Assembly (NCBI GenBank): GCA_001566295.1
Contig: KQ964249.1
Span: 1,550,001-1,614,000 of the forward strand
Length of the DNA: 64,000 nt
DNA from: Microdochium bolleyi
Taxonomy: Eukaryota > Ascomycota > Sordariomycetes > Xylariales > Microdochiaceae
Reading direction: 5' to 3'
This document shows positions 1 to 13,412 of this stretch, piece after piece. Made by a program: the position numbers and the translations under genes. The first letter of the stretch is position 1, and every line of letters begins with the position of its first letter. The notes beneath the pieces are model-generated. The model was not told the DNA's origin, did no database searches, and was given only the letters and a program-made list of their open reading frames with translations.

Positions 1-3000
1 GCAGCAGCTTCGGGTAGAAACTCCAGCCAATGACGGAGGCGGCGATTAGGTCATTGTCACTGTTGATATTGACCCGCTGGGGAAGGTCGAAGAATTGCCG
101 GCGCCGGCTTGAGTAGCGCAGACGGTTTAGTGTCCGCCGTTCATCATCTGTCAAGCGCAGGAAGCCAGAGTCGACAAGCGAGACAATCAACTGTCCTTTC
201 AGATCTTCAATATTGGAGAGAGTCTGCTGGGAGAGGAAGTTTTTCCTACAGTACTGAAAGTCGTGGTTCGTTGTCTGGCACACCTTCTTCCAGCTCAAAT
301 AGGCATTGTAAACAGTCAGGAGATCGGAATCGCCACGCTTGAACGACTTCCGCACCTGGTCTGCCTGCGAGCGCTGACCGAATGGCGCCATGAAAGGTGA
401 TTTGGACGACAGAATGGCAGCAACTGTGATGGCCATATCCAGGCACTTAAAGATTGCACCCTGCAAAATCAGTTTTCCAAGAAACACATCGAGGGGCAGG
501 CGAGCCAGCTGATATCCGAGTGGTGTCAGTTCTTCTGATGCGGAGAGTGCGCGCACATCGACAAGGGCATCTATAGCACGCCGGATGTTCTTGGCCGAAG
601 GAGCGTCCAGAGCCTCGCCCAGGGTTTCTTCTATGCCGCCGATCTTGCATATCTTGACACGTATCGCAAGATCTTGGAGAGAAAGACGCAGCATTTCTGG
701 AGTCTGCTGATCGCTCATAAGTTGATCGTGGCGGAACCTTGTAAACATGTGGAAGCAGAGTCCCTCTTGGACGCGGCCGGCTCGTCCACGTCGCTGTTTG
801 GCATTCGCCCGCGATATGAATGTGTCGAGGAGACGAGAGAGCTGCTTCTTCTCGTCGAAACGCATCTCACGGTGCTTGCCAGTGTCAACGACGCAGGTCA
901 CATCGGGGATCGTGATACCTGTCTCGGCAATATTCGTTGCCAGGACGATCTTCCTCACCCCTGATGGAGGAACGAGGAAAGCTCGTTCTTGGTCCTCCGT
1001 CGCAATAGTCGAGTGCAGAGGGTAGACTTCCCATCCTTTTTGAAAAAACGGGTTCCCCAGAAGGAAGTCATTGAGGTTCCTGATCTCAGCGATGCCTGGG
1101 AGGAAGACCAAGATTGCCTTACTGAAGTCGATATACGCAGGATCCGTAGCTATGCGAGCAATGAGCTGCACAATCAGCTCTATGTCGATCTGATACTCGT
1201 CCATTTGTGACAATGTGTTCCGAGTCTTCGCGGAATATTTCTTCAAGGACTTCGCAGCGTCAGCAGGTGCTGTGGTACTATCAGTCTCGTCATCGCCCTC
1301 CGTGGGATCGTCATCCAAGTCGGTCATCTTCTCTTGGCCATGCTGCTGGTCGATGGAGTAGCCCGTGAGCTCCACGGCATCTTCGAGATATTTGACCTGC
1401 ACCGGGAATGTCCGTCCTGGTACATTCAGCACGGGAGCACCGCCAAGATAGTCTGAGAACTTCTTGGCATCGACTGTCGCGGACATCAGGACCACCTTGA
1501 GATCCTTCCTGCGCAGCATCAATTTCTTGAGCACGATCAGAAGGAAGTCGGAGTCGATTGAACGTTCATGGACCTCATCAAGGACAAGGTGCGTGATCTC
1601 GCGAAGTTCATTCGAGCCCTCGAGCATGCGCATGACGATACCTGTCGTGGCATACACGAGACGCGTTTCTTTGGAGGTATTGGACTCGAGGCGAATTGAA
1701 AAGCCGACAAGAGACCGTGGGGAGCCGAGGTCATTTTTGGCCTCGCCCAACTCTTCACTGACACGACGGGCAAGTGAGATAGCCGAAATGCGGCGCGGCT
1801 CTGTGCAGTATATCTTGCACTCGCGGCCAAGCGAGAGCTGATGTTCAAGCAAGAATGAGGGGACCTGTGTGCTCTTGCCACTAAATGTTGAGACAATAAC
1901 GTTAGTGCCTGGAAACCGGATCTGCTTGCTGGTGACGATGCGGAGCAGGGCTCACCATCCTGTTTCACCGCAAACAATGATGACTTGGTTTTCTTCAACT
2001 GCCTGGAGCACCTGGTCCCGAAATTGCCACATTGGCAATTGCATGCGTGCTTTCTATAACCTTGATTAGAACTATCGCCAGACTCGCATATCGGCATGCC
2101 GTGTGACTTACCAGCATGGTCTGAAATCTAGATGTGCTCGACTTGTTGTGCCAGATCTGCTGAAAGTACTCGGGACTGACAGTCGGACGTTGTGATCTGT
2201 CGTGGTTTGTATCCTCACCACCCTCACCGTTACCTCGTTGAGCTCCACGCCCTCGGAACGCCCCAGATAGCAAGACACCGTCCTCCTCTTCCTGATCTTG
2301 CCGTTTTCGCACGAGTGCTCGGATTTCCCTGATCGATGCTCGATCGGCAGTGTCAATTTCCTCCTTACGAGCCTCGGCAAGTTCGTCCCATACGTCCCGC
2401 CAGGCGGAGGGCAGCTTCTTGTATACTCCCTCCTCCTTTGTCAAGTTGAAAATCGAAAAAAGCGCGACGGTGGCAACATAGGCCTCCGACGACTTTTTAT
2501 CGGGCGTGGCGATGGAAATCATGGTGAAAACAAATTGTTCTGGGTGCCAATGGCTCTCCACATGGGCCACACTCTGATACGCTGGGAGTTCTTGCGGTTT
2601 AGACCAAGAGATGACGACCATGTGCTTCCACGCGTAGGATGTGTGCGAGACAACATTGAAGCCAATCTTACACCGCGAGTCCCTGAAAAGGTCATTAGTG
2701 CTTATTTCCTGGAAGAGGAAAGGGATGATCACTTACCTTGACTTGCAAGTTTCTTGCAGAGCTTGGACAGGATTGAACCCGGTCCATTTACCAAAGTCTT
2801 GAATGTAAACCTTGACGCCATCGGCACCATTAACCACGTTTCTGGTCTTTCCAGTCTTCTCATCTATCTCCTGAATTGGCAGACTTGCGAAAAGGTCCGA
2901 TAAAGCTTGATCGTCATCAGAGTTGTCCTGCTTCAAAACCTCCGCAGCCATTCTCTTGGCTTCTTTCGCAATATCATCATCTGAATCCGAGTCATCGGCC

Positions 3001-4306
3001 TCGACTGAGTCTTGGCATCGAGCGGCTTCTTCTTCTTCTGCAAGTCTTTTCCTGGTAACTGCATACTCCTTTTCGACTACGATTCTCTCTGCTCTCCACT
3101 TCTGCTCTCCGAGGTCTCTGTCGAAGAGCACATCTTGCACGATTCGATCGAGTCTCGCGAGCAGCTTTTGTGTCTCCAAGTCGTCAGGCTCTGTTGTGGC
3201 TTCATCGGCAACGGGCAGTCTTGAAGATGATTTAGCCCGATCCTGCTGTGGTCGTTGAATGCGGAAAAGCTTGGATTTTGTGTCGAGATACGCTGGTACT
3301 AGGTCGTCGGGCTCGATATCCTCGTTACAGACAAGAGCACTTTTCTTCGGCGATGCGGTCCTCGGAGAGACATTCTTCTTCGGTTTCGACTTGCCGTTGC
3401 CGAGTCTGGGCCCAGTCATCATGGGAGTCGTAGCACCAGACACTACTGGGCTTTCCAGTGGCGTTTCTATAAGTTCGTTAGCAGCCACCCATACTGGTAG
3501 CCCTCCAGATGTATATCACGGGCCTAAAATGTCTGCCGAAAAGAAGAGAGGGAAGAAATGAAGAAGAGTGACTTGCCTGTTCCTGGCTTTGTGTTCCTCG
3601 CCTTGTAGTCATACGTGCGCAATTCTTCTGTGCTACACTCTCGTGCGAGCCAGTCCAAAGCTTCTTCCATTCCCCAGATGCTGTCCTTCGACGTTGGGCT
3701 GATAGAGGTGGCCATATCAAGCACATGGAGAAGTACGGCATCGATTCTGTCTTTGGTGAACATGGCGCCAGCAAGCGTTTCTCGCAGAGTCCATAGCCTC
3801 ATAGTGAGATCTTCCTCCGGGGGGAGCCTGTTAGATGAGGAGGTCTCAGCAGAAGCCGCAAATCGGCTCTCGGCTTGTACAAGATCCAGGATATGATCCA
3901 TTAGCTCTTGGGGCAGCCACTTCTTCACACTGAGCGGCTCCGCTTGGCCACGCAGCAGTCTGCGATCTGTCTCCAACCTGCTCTTCTGGCGCTGCGCATC
4001 CCTGCGAACTTTCTGCGCATGTTTCTCAACCAGGATTTGAAGCTCCGACTCTTCAAGCTGCTTCTCGAATTCCTCCGGTGAAAGATCCTTCGTACTCGGC
4101 GCGTTATTGGCAGCCTGAGTGGCTGTGGACGTGGTGGACGTGGTCGGTGCCGCAGCATTGGCGTCTGTCTTCCCCTTGGCGGTGGTGATGGGTTCGTCGT
4201 CGGGCTTCTCAACACGGGCAACGGGTTTGGAAGCTACCGAAGTGGTGGCGAAGCCACGCGCAGGGTTGGGTGCGGGCTTCGTCTTTTTCTTTTTCGCACC
4301 GGCCAT
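1..4306 (-). CDS. DHX29-like DEAH/RHA RNA helicase (3' end cut by window)
   Basis: The exons I derive are 4306-3577, 3466-2737, 2682-2112, 2053-1956 and 1880 to the window edge, giving about 1336 residues with the C-terminus missing. The N-terminus is Lys/Ala-rich (MAGAKKKKTKPAP), followed by a segment like the human DHX29 N-terminal region (EEALDWLARECS) and a linker with WTGFNP. The helicase core starts near residue 685: motif I GETGCGKST (about 706-714), Ia TEPRRISA, II DEVHE (about 811), III SAT, V TNIAETGITI, VI QRRGRAGR, then the HA2 region. DHX29 proteins bind the 40S subunit and help scanning through structured 5' leaders; the fungal relatives (S. cerevisiae YLR419W, S. pombe Ucp12) are less well studied, so the role is inferred. 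Intron 3576-3467 begins with GC (AG|GCAAGT) and is needed to keep frame; the other introns are GT-AG. DHX57 is the closest alternative name. The gene is divergent from GCN1. Confidence 0.88.
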
Positions 4307-5219
4307 AGTGAGTCGTAGCCAGCTTTGGTCACGAGAGCTCTGGTTCGTGAAGCAAGTCGCGCCAGGTCGTTCCAGGAGGCGCTGCTGGCGATACTGGGTT
4401 ACACATCAAGGTCCGTGTTAGTATCTGCGACCGGGTCTGTTCGGAGGTGGTGTTGAGGTGGCACCTGTGTGGATGAGAGCTAGGTGATGGACTCAGCCTG
4501 CAAGCAGCTGGCAGGATGGTCCGAACGGAGGACGGAACTGGCAGAGCGAAGTTACGAAATCACTCGAGAAGCAATGGGAAGCATCCTCGGGTGTCAACAA
4601 GGCAAGAGAACCGCTGGGCCCCGGTGTCGATCTTGGGACGGCGGATGCAAATTCGAGAAACGTTGCAGGGCAACATTCACCCAGGACTGGAGCTACTGAA
4701 AGAGCTAACAATTGAAGGCTCGCCTGGAGGGGCACAGTTGCATACTCTGACGTATGAGGGGCAGGCACCGTACCCAAAATGGCCAGGCCCGTCAGGGTCG
4801 AGCTCGAGAGCTCTGGGGCAGGCAGGGACCACCATTTCCAACAAGGGTCGCTCGTCGGCGTCCTGCTCTGGGCTAGCCTCCCATGGAGGTGCAAGCAACC
4901 GGCAGAACCGAGCTACCTGCCACACCTGCAATGGGGCATTTTCGCAGCACTTGCATCTTTGATCTTCTGCCTGACCCCACCACGGCCACGAGGCACACGA
5001 ACGATACCAACAAAAGACGAACTCGCGTAGCAGGCTTCAAGGCGCTGATACACCCACACAGCTCCTGCACCCGACCTTCCCTTGACTGCCGCAGTCGAAC
5101 TCCCAGGCTACTCCGTGGGATATCCGGTCGATCGTATCATAAGCGTCCACCAGAGACGCGCACCCGAGGGGCAAGCTCCTCCGCCGCTCCCCATGTCCCG
5201 GCAGTAACGACCTTTGAAA
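4307..5219. promoter_or_regulatory. Divergent intergenic region, helicase / GCN1
   Basis: These 913 bp separate two divergent start codons and must contain the promoters and leaders of both genes. Open frames here (for example 4516-4962 +) overlap others on both strands and resemble no protein I know. The GCN1 side contains a very short upstream ORF at 5193-5207. Confidence 0.6.
5193..5207 (+). promoter_or_regulatory. Minimal upstream ORF in the GCN1 leader
   Basis: ATG TCC CGG CAG TAA encodes a four-residue peptide and stops 12 nt before the GCN1 start codon at 5220. If transcription starts upstream, scanning ribosomes meet this ATG first. The sequence is certain; the regulatory role is inferred and depends on the unmapped transcription start. 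Confidence 0.4.
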
Positions 5220-8200
5220 ATGACTGAAGTCGCTGCTTCCCAAGGCCTCGACTGGGCGTCAATCCGAGCGGCCCTCGCGTCTTCCTCTACAAACACCCGC
5301 ATAGCTCAGCTTCGGAGCGTCGACGACCGCATTGCTGCCAAAGGTTGGTTTCGCTGTGTGCTTGGCAAGCTCGGATCGCAACTAATTCCCACTCGCGCTG
5401 CTCAGATCTTGACCTGCAGTCGACAGCTCTCGTGCTCAAACTTCTCCTGGGCACTTACCACTACTACACCGATAGACCCTCTAGACGGGCTGTGCAGAAG
5501 TGCCTTGCGTCCATATTTATAACTATCGACGAGCCCAAGGTCATCGTTCCGTTCATCAACGCTGTTCGCACCGAGGCGGCGAAGCCGGGTTTAGCACCGA
5601 CCGCTGCTTTCGTGCTGGTGGAATGGTGCTCGATATTACTGAGCGGGTTTGCCGGCACTCCACTGTGGGATCAATGCGGCATCGAGGTAGTCCATGCCAA
5701 CGCTGCAGCGCTCGAGCGATGTGTCCAGCCAGCCTCTAAAGCAAGTGCAGCACAGTCTGCGCTGGTGATCTCACGCCGGGGTCTCCGCGCTGTGTTCGGA
5801 TCCAAGGAAATCCGTCCAGCTGCTATCGAGGCCACCGTACAGGCGCTCACGGCAAAGACTGCGCAACCTATATTCCGCAATGCCGTCCTGCTTGGTGTCG
5901 TGGCCGGCGTTTGCGCCCGAAACGAGAAGGCTAAGGCCGTGCTGGAGACGAACAAGGCTGAAATCTTCACATTTTACACGAGGGAGATTATAGGATCTCG
6001 CACGCCCGTGCCGAGCCATGTCACCGACGGCCTCCAAGACTTCTTCCGCCATTTCGTCACGGTCGAAGACCTGAACAAGACCGTGGTACCACCTTTGGAG
6101 AAGGGTCTTCTGCGGGCTCCGGAAGTCGTTCTTGAGCTTGTTGGCCCGCTCGCCAATGCTCTTCCTGCTGAGTACGACTTGTCCGATGTACTCGCCGGGC
6201 ATCTTTTGAAACCGATTCTCTCAAATGTGAAATCTTCCAACCCAGCAGTTCGTGCAGCAGTCTTGGAAGCCTTTCAAGCCACCGCCAAGAGAAGCCACGA
6301 TGGCAAGGCTCTCTCGAAGATCTCAGATGAGATTCTAGGTCCTCTCAAGACGGGAAAGCTCGCCTCTGCTGATCAGAGAGTGCTTCATTCCGAGCTTCTG
6401 GGCCAGGTCGACCTTTCACCAGAAGTCGCAGCAAAGATCACGAGTGGGCTCGCGCCTGTTGCAGCGAAGGAGGGAAACGACGCAGCCCTGACCGCAGAGC
6501 TGGGCCTCATCGCCGGAGCTGCTTTGCGCCTGCTCCAAGACGATGCAGATCTAGGCAAGCCGACCATTGATGCTTTTATCAAAGGACTGGCGGACAAGAA
6601 GATTTCTGCGCGCCGCCTTTGGATTGTGCGCACTGGCGAAATTCTCAACCATTTCAGGAACAATGATTCGCTATCTGCAAACGTTGCAAGGTTCGCAGAG
6701 TCTGTTCAAGCGCCTCTTGCCGAAGTCTGGTCGGAGATTGCCAAGAACCCTGCCTCGGCTGCACAGAGCGGACTCATAACTGGTGCCTTTGTTTACGCCG
6801 TTCTGTCGTACGACGTGTTCTCGAAGCTCGACAGCGCGGAAACGAAGACAGTCAGCAAGAAGGCTGATGTCAACAAGGAAAGTTTCGCGCTGGAGCCCAA
6901 GCCTTCATATCTCCTGAATCACAAGGTATACAGCCGACTTATACTTGAAGATGATTGCAAGTGGTTCTTGTCCAACCTGTCCGCTGCCTCCAATGATCTG
7001 AAAACTGCGTCAGCACCAGCTCAGGTGGCATGGGGTCAAGCTCTTCTCTATCTGTTGTCCTCGCCGACAGTGCCAGCGGTGGCCCGCAAATCGGCAGGCG
7101 ACACAATTGCAAGTCTCTACAAGAAAACACCGCCAGCCGTGTTTTCGAGCATCGTTGCGGCGCTCTGGCAGTGGATCGAGGCCTGTGACAGCGGTGACAA
7201 AGAAAGCGTTGCAGCTGCTGCCAAGTTCGAAACGAGCAGCTTGAACATAGCCCTACGCTCGTTGTGCGTCAAGGACTCTGGCGTATCTTCTGATGAAGCC
7301 AGACACAGTTTCGAGCGACAACTTTGCTCGATCTTGGTCCTTGCCCGCGACCAGCTCGTCCCACGCTCAAGCTGGATAGATCTTTGCCTGAAGGCAGGGC
7401 TCGACCCAGGCACTCTAGCCAAGACTTATGACAAAGAGTTGATCGCGCAAGTTATCGAGAAGACAGGGCCCTCTCAAAAGGTATGTTCTGGCTGACCCCT
7501 TGTCTACCTGCATTTACTGACTTCAAAATAGTCTACATTGATAAAGAATGCTGCTTGTGATGCCGCAGCAGACTTAGTGTTTGTAGCTCCTGAAGTCATG
7601 ACCCCCAAGATCATTGATATGCTTCGAGCGGACCTTGACGCTACAGAACTGCGGGATATCGGACCAATGGAGGCAGCAATCCTCCGCACGCCCGAGGGTA
7701 CGGCATTCATTGATGTTCTCGCCAAGAATGCTCAAGTTGTGCCCAACAAGAACGTCAAAGACTATGATACTCTAAAGTGGGAAGAAGAGCTCAGAACCCA
7801 GCTGGCCCAGAAGAAGGGCCAGCAAAAGAAGTTGACTGCCGATGAGCAGTCCAAGGTCAATGCACAGCTAAAGAAGGAGGCTGGAATACGCCAGTCGGTT
7901 CAGCAGGTGCAGGCAAGGTTGCTGCGAGGTATCGGAATCGTCAAAAGCCTCACCAATGGCCCACCTACAGACGCTTCACTCTGGCTCGGGCCTGCGGTGG
8001 GCGCCTTATTGGAGGCCATGGAGGCGGGAGCGTGTCTCATCACCGGCGATGCTGCTCCGATGGCCTACATTGGCTGTGCCGACAAGGTCACGAGTCGTCT
8101 TGGGCCCATCAGGCCTTTCATTGGCGTCGCGACTCTGCGAGCTTTGGAAATCAGCTCTTTGCCCGAGAATCTGACTGAGGAAGGTGTGGAGGAGCTTGTC

Positions 8201-11200
8201 ACACGAGTTCTGTACCGCCTTCATTTCGCTGGCGAGCAGCGACCTTTCGACCCCGTCTCCGTCATCTACATTCTGCCCCTGGCCTTCGCAATGATCCGCA
8301 AAGGAGGTGTAGGGTCAACATCTGACGAGCGTGATGCGCAGGTCGTTCTTGCCATTGAGATTCTTGCATTCCATACGGATATCTGTGCCGACGAAAACAT
8401 CCCGCGGGCAGAACTCATCACTGTTCTGGTTGCGGCTATGCAGCAGTATGGCCAGCATTACAAGCTCATCAAAGATTGCTTCTCAGATCTCGTGCGCTGC
8501 GTGGCTCCAAACATGAGTACTGCCGAGATAAAGGTCTTGGCTGAGGGGGCGGTTGCACTGCAGTCGTCTATTCGAGAGGCGGTGCTCACCTCGATCAGCG
8601 CAGACGTCGACATGAGTGACCTCGAGTTCTCTGATGAAATCTGGATCTCATGTCATGATGATATTTCGGAGAATGTTGAACTAGGCCGCGAGATCTGGGC
8701 CGAAAGTGAGTTCAAAGTAATCAAAGAAACACCTTTCAGGATGCTTCCATACTTGGAGAGCAAAGACGGTCAACTCAGACGAGCATCTTCGAGAGCCCTT
8801 TCGGAGGCCTGCAAGACACATCCCTCAACTCTTGACCAGATTCTGAAGCAATTACAAGCATCCTACACAGAGTTTGCAAAGCCTAAGGTTCCTCAACTGG
8901 ACAATTTCGGGATGCCCAAGAAGACGGACTTGGCTGATCCCTGGGAAGCCCGCCACGGCTTTGCTGCTGCCTTCAAGGAGCTGGCACCACTCCTTCAGAA
9001 GTCTCAAGTGGACGACTTCTTTACCTATTTCATCGAGGGTGGTCCTCTCGGAGACAAGAACGCGACTGTACGCGCGGAAATGCTCGGAGCTGCCATCGCA
9101 GTGATCGAATTGCACGGAAGAGCGCTTGTCGACAAGTTGATGAAGACCTTCGAGAAGACTCTGGCGGCGCCAGATGGGGGGTCTGAAGCGTCTGATCGTG
9201 TCAACGAAGCTGTAATCATCATGTACGGAGCTTTGGCTCGCCACCTCAAGCAAGGGGACGCCAAGATCCCGGTCGTCTTGGACCGCTTGCTCGCAACTCT
9301 GAGCACCCCGTCCGAGACCGTGCAGTACGCTGTTGCAGAGTGCTTACCACCTCTGGTCAAGACCTGTGGCGACAGATCACCCAAATACTTTGACCAGGTT
9401 CTCGATACCTTGTTGAACTCCAAGAAGTATGCCGAGAAACGCGGCGCTGCGTATGGTCTAGCTGGTCTCGTCCTTGGACGTGGTATATCTGTGCTCCGCG
9501 ACTATCGCATCATCATCACCCTCAAGAGTGCCACTGAGAACAAGAAAGAATCCCAGCAGCGTGAGGGTGCTTTCCTGGCCTTTGAGCTGCTGCCTACTAT
9601 GCTTGGGCGGCTTTTCGAGCCTTATGTCATCCAGATCGTTGATCAACTACTGGCTGGGTTTGGCGACAGCAATGCCGATATCAGAGATTCCTGCCTAGCT
9701 GCAGCAAAGGCATGCTTCGCCAAGCTCAGCTCTTATGGCGTAAAGCAAATTCTGCCTAGACTGCTCAGAGGACTGGATGACGACCAGTGGCGCAGTAAGC
9801 GTGGAGCTTGCGACCTGCTTGGTGCTATGGCGTATCTCGACCCTCAACAACTGGCACAGAGTCTTCCAGATATCATCCCTCCTCTGACTGCAGTGCTCAA
9901 CGACAGCCACAAAGAAGTGCGTGCTGGAGCCAACAAGAGTTTGAAGCGATTCGGCGAGGTCATCGAGAACCCTGAAGTCAAGAGCCTGGTAGATATCTTG
10001 CTCAAGGCTCTCAGCGATCCTACCAAATACACAGACGACGCTCTCGATTCGCTCATCAAGGTGCAGTTTGTCCACTACCTTGATGCACCATCGCTCGCCC
10101 TGGTCACGCGCATTTTGCAGCGTGGTCTTGGTGACCGGTCCAGCACCAAACGAAAAGCTGCTCAAGTCATTGGCAGTCTCGCCCATCTTACCGAGCGCAA
10201 GGACCTTATTGCTCACCTTCCAGTCCTTGTATCTGGTCTGAAAGTTGCGGCTGTAGATCCTGTGCCAACAACAAGAGCCACAGCATCGCGTGCTCTTGGT
10301 TCTCTTGTGGAGAAACTTGGCGAAGATGCCTTGCCAGATCTCATTCCCGGGCTTATGCAGACGCTCAAGTCGGACACTGGCGCGGGAGACCGGCTGGGTT
10401 CTGCCCAGGCCCTGTCTGAAGTGCTCGCCGGGTTGGGCACGACGAGATTGGAGGAGACCCTCCCAACAATTCTTCAAAACGTCGAGTCATCCAAAGCCGC
10501 CGTCAGAGAAGGTTTCATGTCACTCTTCATTTTCTTGCCCGTCTGCTTCGGCAACAGTTTCGCAAACTATCTGGGCAGGATTATCCCCCCAATTTTGGCC
10601 GGTCTGGCAGATGACATCGAGTCCATTCGAGAGACTGCCCTCCGAGCTGGAAGGCTACTGGTCAAGAACTTCGCGACTCGTGCTGTGGACCTGCTTCTCC
10701 CCGAATTAGAACGTGGCCTGGCAGATGACAGCTACAGAATTCGTCTCAGTTCCGTGGAACTTGTTGGCGATCTTCTCTTCAACCTCACAGGCATTACAGG
10801 CAAGACTGATGCTGAGGATGAGGAAATTGAAGAGGATGCCAGGGAAGCTGGTGCATCCCTTGTCGAGGTGCTCGGCGAGGAGAAGCGCAACAAAATTCTC
10901 TCTGCACTCTACATCTGCCGCTGTGATACAGCGGGTGCCGTTCGCGCTGCTGCTATTGCTGTGTGGAAGGCTCTGGTCGCTACACCGCGGACTCTCAAGG
11001 AGCTCACACCTACTCTCACCCAGCTCATCATCCGCCGTCTCGGTAGCTCAAACATGGAGCACAAGGTTATTGCTAGTAATGCTCTGGGTGAGCTTATTCG
11101 CAAGGCCGGTGATAGTGTGCTCTCGGCGCTTCTCCCAACACTCGAAGAAGGCTTGCAGACTTCGACCGACACAGGTGCTAAGCAAGGCATCTGCTTGGCC

Positions 11201-13412
11201 CTGAAAGAGCTCATCGCGTCAGCATCCGAGGAAGCTGTGGAGGATCATGAGAAATCCTTGATTTCGGTTGTCCGCACTGCCCTGACAGATTCTGACGACG
11301 ATGTCAGAGAAGCAGCAGCCGAAGCATTCGACTCCCTGCAACAGATTATTGGCAAGCGTGCTGTGGATCAAGTCCTCCCATTCTTCCTCGACTTGCTGCG
11401 TTCTGAGAACAGTGCCGAAAATGCGCTGGCGGCTCTGCTCACCCTGCTCACCGAGACTTCCCGCTCCAATATCATCCTGCCCAACCTTATTCCAATGCTC
11501 ACTACTCCGCCAATCTCAGCTTTCAATGCGAAGGCTCTCGCTTCCTTGTCGCAGGTGGCTGGTGGTGCTATGAATAGGCGGATGCCCAATATCATCAATT
11601 CTCTCATGGACAACATCATCGATGCGGACAGAGAGGAGTTGCGCACCGACTTGGAGAACTCGTTCGATATGGTTATCCAGTCCATTGATGAATACGATGG
11701 CTTGAACACGGTTATGAATGTCTTGCTACAACTGGTGAAGCACGACGACCACCGCAGGCGAGCCGTCACAGCCTATCGCCTCGCCAACTTCTTCTCTAGT
11801 GGCAGTGTCGATTACTCACGCTACAACCAAGACATTATCCGTGCTCTGCTCATCTCCTTTGACGACAGAGACACAGAGGTTGTCAAGGCAGCTTGGACCG
11901 CTCTGAGCGAGTTCACCAAGAAGCTCAAGAAAGAAGAGATGGAAGGACTGGTTTCATCTACGCGGCAGACACTCCTGCGCGTCGGCGTTTCTGGTGCCAA
12001 TCTCCCTGGCTTTGAACTCCCGAAGGGTATTAATGCCATTCTGCCCATCTTCCTGCAGGGTCTCATGAACGGCACCGCGGACCAGAGGACGAACGCCGCC
12101 CTCGCGATCTCAGACATTGTTGACAGGACGAGCGAGAACGCGCTCAAGCCTTTCGTGACGCAGATCACGGGCCCCCTGATTCGTGTGGTCTCGGAGCGTT
12201 CTACCGATGTCAAGGCGGCTATCCTCCTCACCCTCAACAACCTGCTCGAGAAGATGCCTACAGCTCTCAAGCCGTTCTTGCCTCAGCTGCAGCGAACCTT
12301 TGCCAGATCTTTGGCAGATCCTACGAGCGAAATGTTGCGATCTCGCGCCGCCAAGGCTCTTGGCACACTCATCAAGTTCACACCGCGCGTTGATCCTCTG
12401 ATCGCGGAACTTGTTACCGGCTCCAAAACAACTGATTCTGGTGTCAAGACTGCCATGCTCAAGGCATTGTATGAAGTCATCAGCAAAGCTGGAGCCAACA
12501 TGGGCGAGAGCTCGAGAACTGCGGTGCTCGCTCTCATTGACATGGAGACTGAGATGAAGGACGATACGATGACAATCACGAATGCCAAACTACTGGGCGC
12601 GCTGATCAAGAACGTACCTACCGAGGCTGCGCATAACCTCATGAAGAACCGTGTCACCACTACGCACTTCACCAACGCCTCTATGCTCGCGCTTAATGCT
12701 GTCTTTGTCGAGTCGCCACAGGTTCTCCTTGATAGCCCCATGGCCGAGGACCTCCCTGACATTCTGTGTCAGGGTATGTCCAACAAGAATGTAAGTAGAA
12801 CCATCGCGAGAGACCGTGGCAAAAGAAATGACGCTGACAACAACGACTACGCAGCTCTTTGTGGCGGACAACGCGATTCTGGCGACTGGCAAATACCTCA
12901 TGTCAGAATCACCCAAGTCCTTCGAGGCGATTAAACCTATCTTCACGACACTGGCAACAATTATCGGTCCTGGAAACCCCACGGATTCCCGCCGCCTAGC
13001 ACTGGTCATCGTGCGGACGATCTCACGGACGGACATGGACATGATAAGGCCACACCTCGCACTGCTTGCGCCGCCGGTCTTTGCGTCGGTGCGCGACCCC
13101 GTCATCCCTGTCAAACTTGCAGCCGAGGCTGCATTCGTGGAGCTGTTCAGCGTAGTTGAGGAGGAGACCAAGGTGTTCGACAAGTACATGGCTGGCGCCG
13201 GAGAGAGTCTTCCGCCAAACACTAAGAGGAGCATGCAGGACTACTTCAAGCGTGTGGCTCTCCGTCTTGGCAATCAAGCACGGGAGAGGAAAGAAGCAGA
13301 AGGTGGGGCGGGCGGTCTGGGCCTGTCCAATGACGAGGTCGAGGATGAGAAGGAGATTTGGAGTGTGGGAGCAGTTGAGATGGGCGGTGGTGTTTTTGCC
13401 ACTGACGATTGA
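5220..13412 (+). CDS. GCN1: GCN1, activator of the eIF2-alpha kinase Gcn2
   Basis: Four exons, 5220-5343, 5406-7480, 7532-12790 and 12855-13412, encode 2671 residues, almost exactly the length of yeast Gcn1 (2672). Gcn1 is a ribosome-bound HEAT-repeat scaffold that, with Gcn20, passes the uncharged-tRNA or collided-ribosome signal to Gcn2, causing eIF2-alpha phosphorylation. HEAT repeats fill the protein. The eEF3-like segment is at about 1390-1700 (VKQILPRLLRGLDDDQW, DPTKYTDDALDSLIKV). The C-terminal third, which contains the region that binds the Gcn2 RWD domain in yeast, is highly conserved (ITGPLIRVV, PFLPQLQRTFARSL, RDPVIPVKLAAEAAF). The C-terminus near EKEIWSVGAVEM also matches yeast. 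I chose the ATG at 5220 because MTEVAASQGLDWASI leads in frame into exon 2. Introns are 62, 51 and 64 bp, all GT-AG. Confidence 0.97.

Noticed and set aside
9695..10477. 260-codon minus-strand open frame inside GCN1
   Set aside because: It lies opposite the strongly conserved eEF3-like part of GCN1 and resembles no protein; it is a codon-bias shadow.
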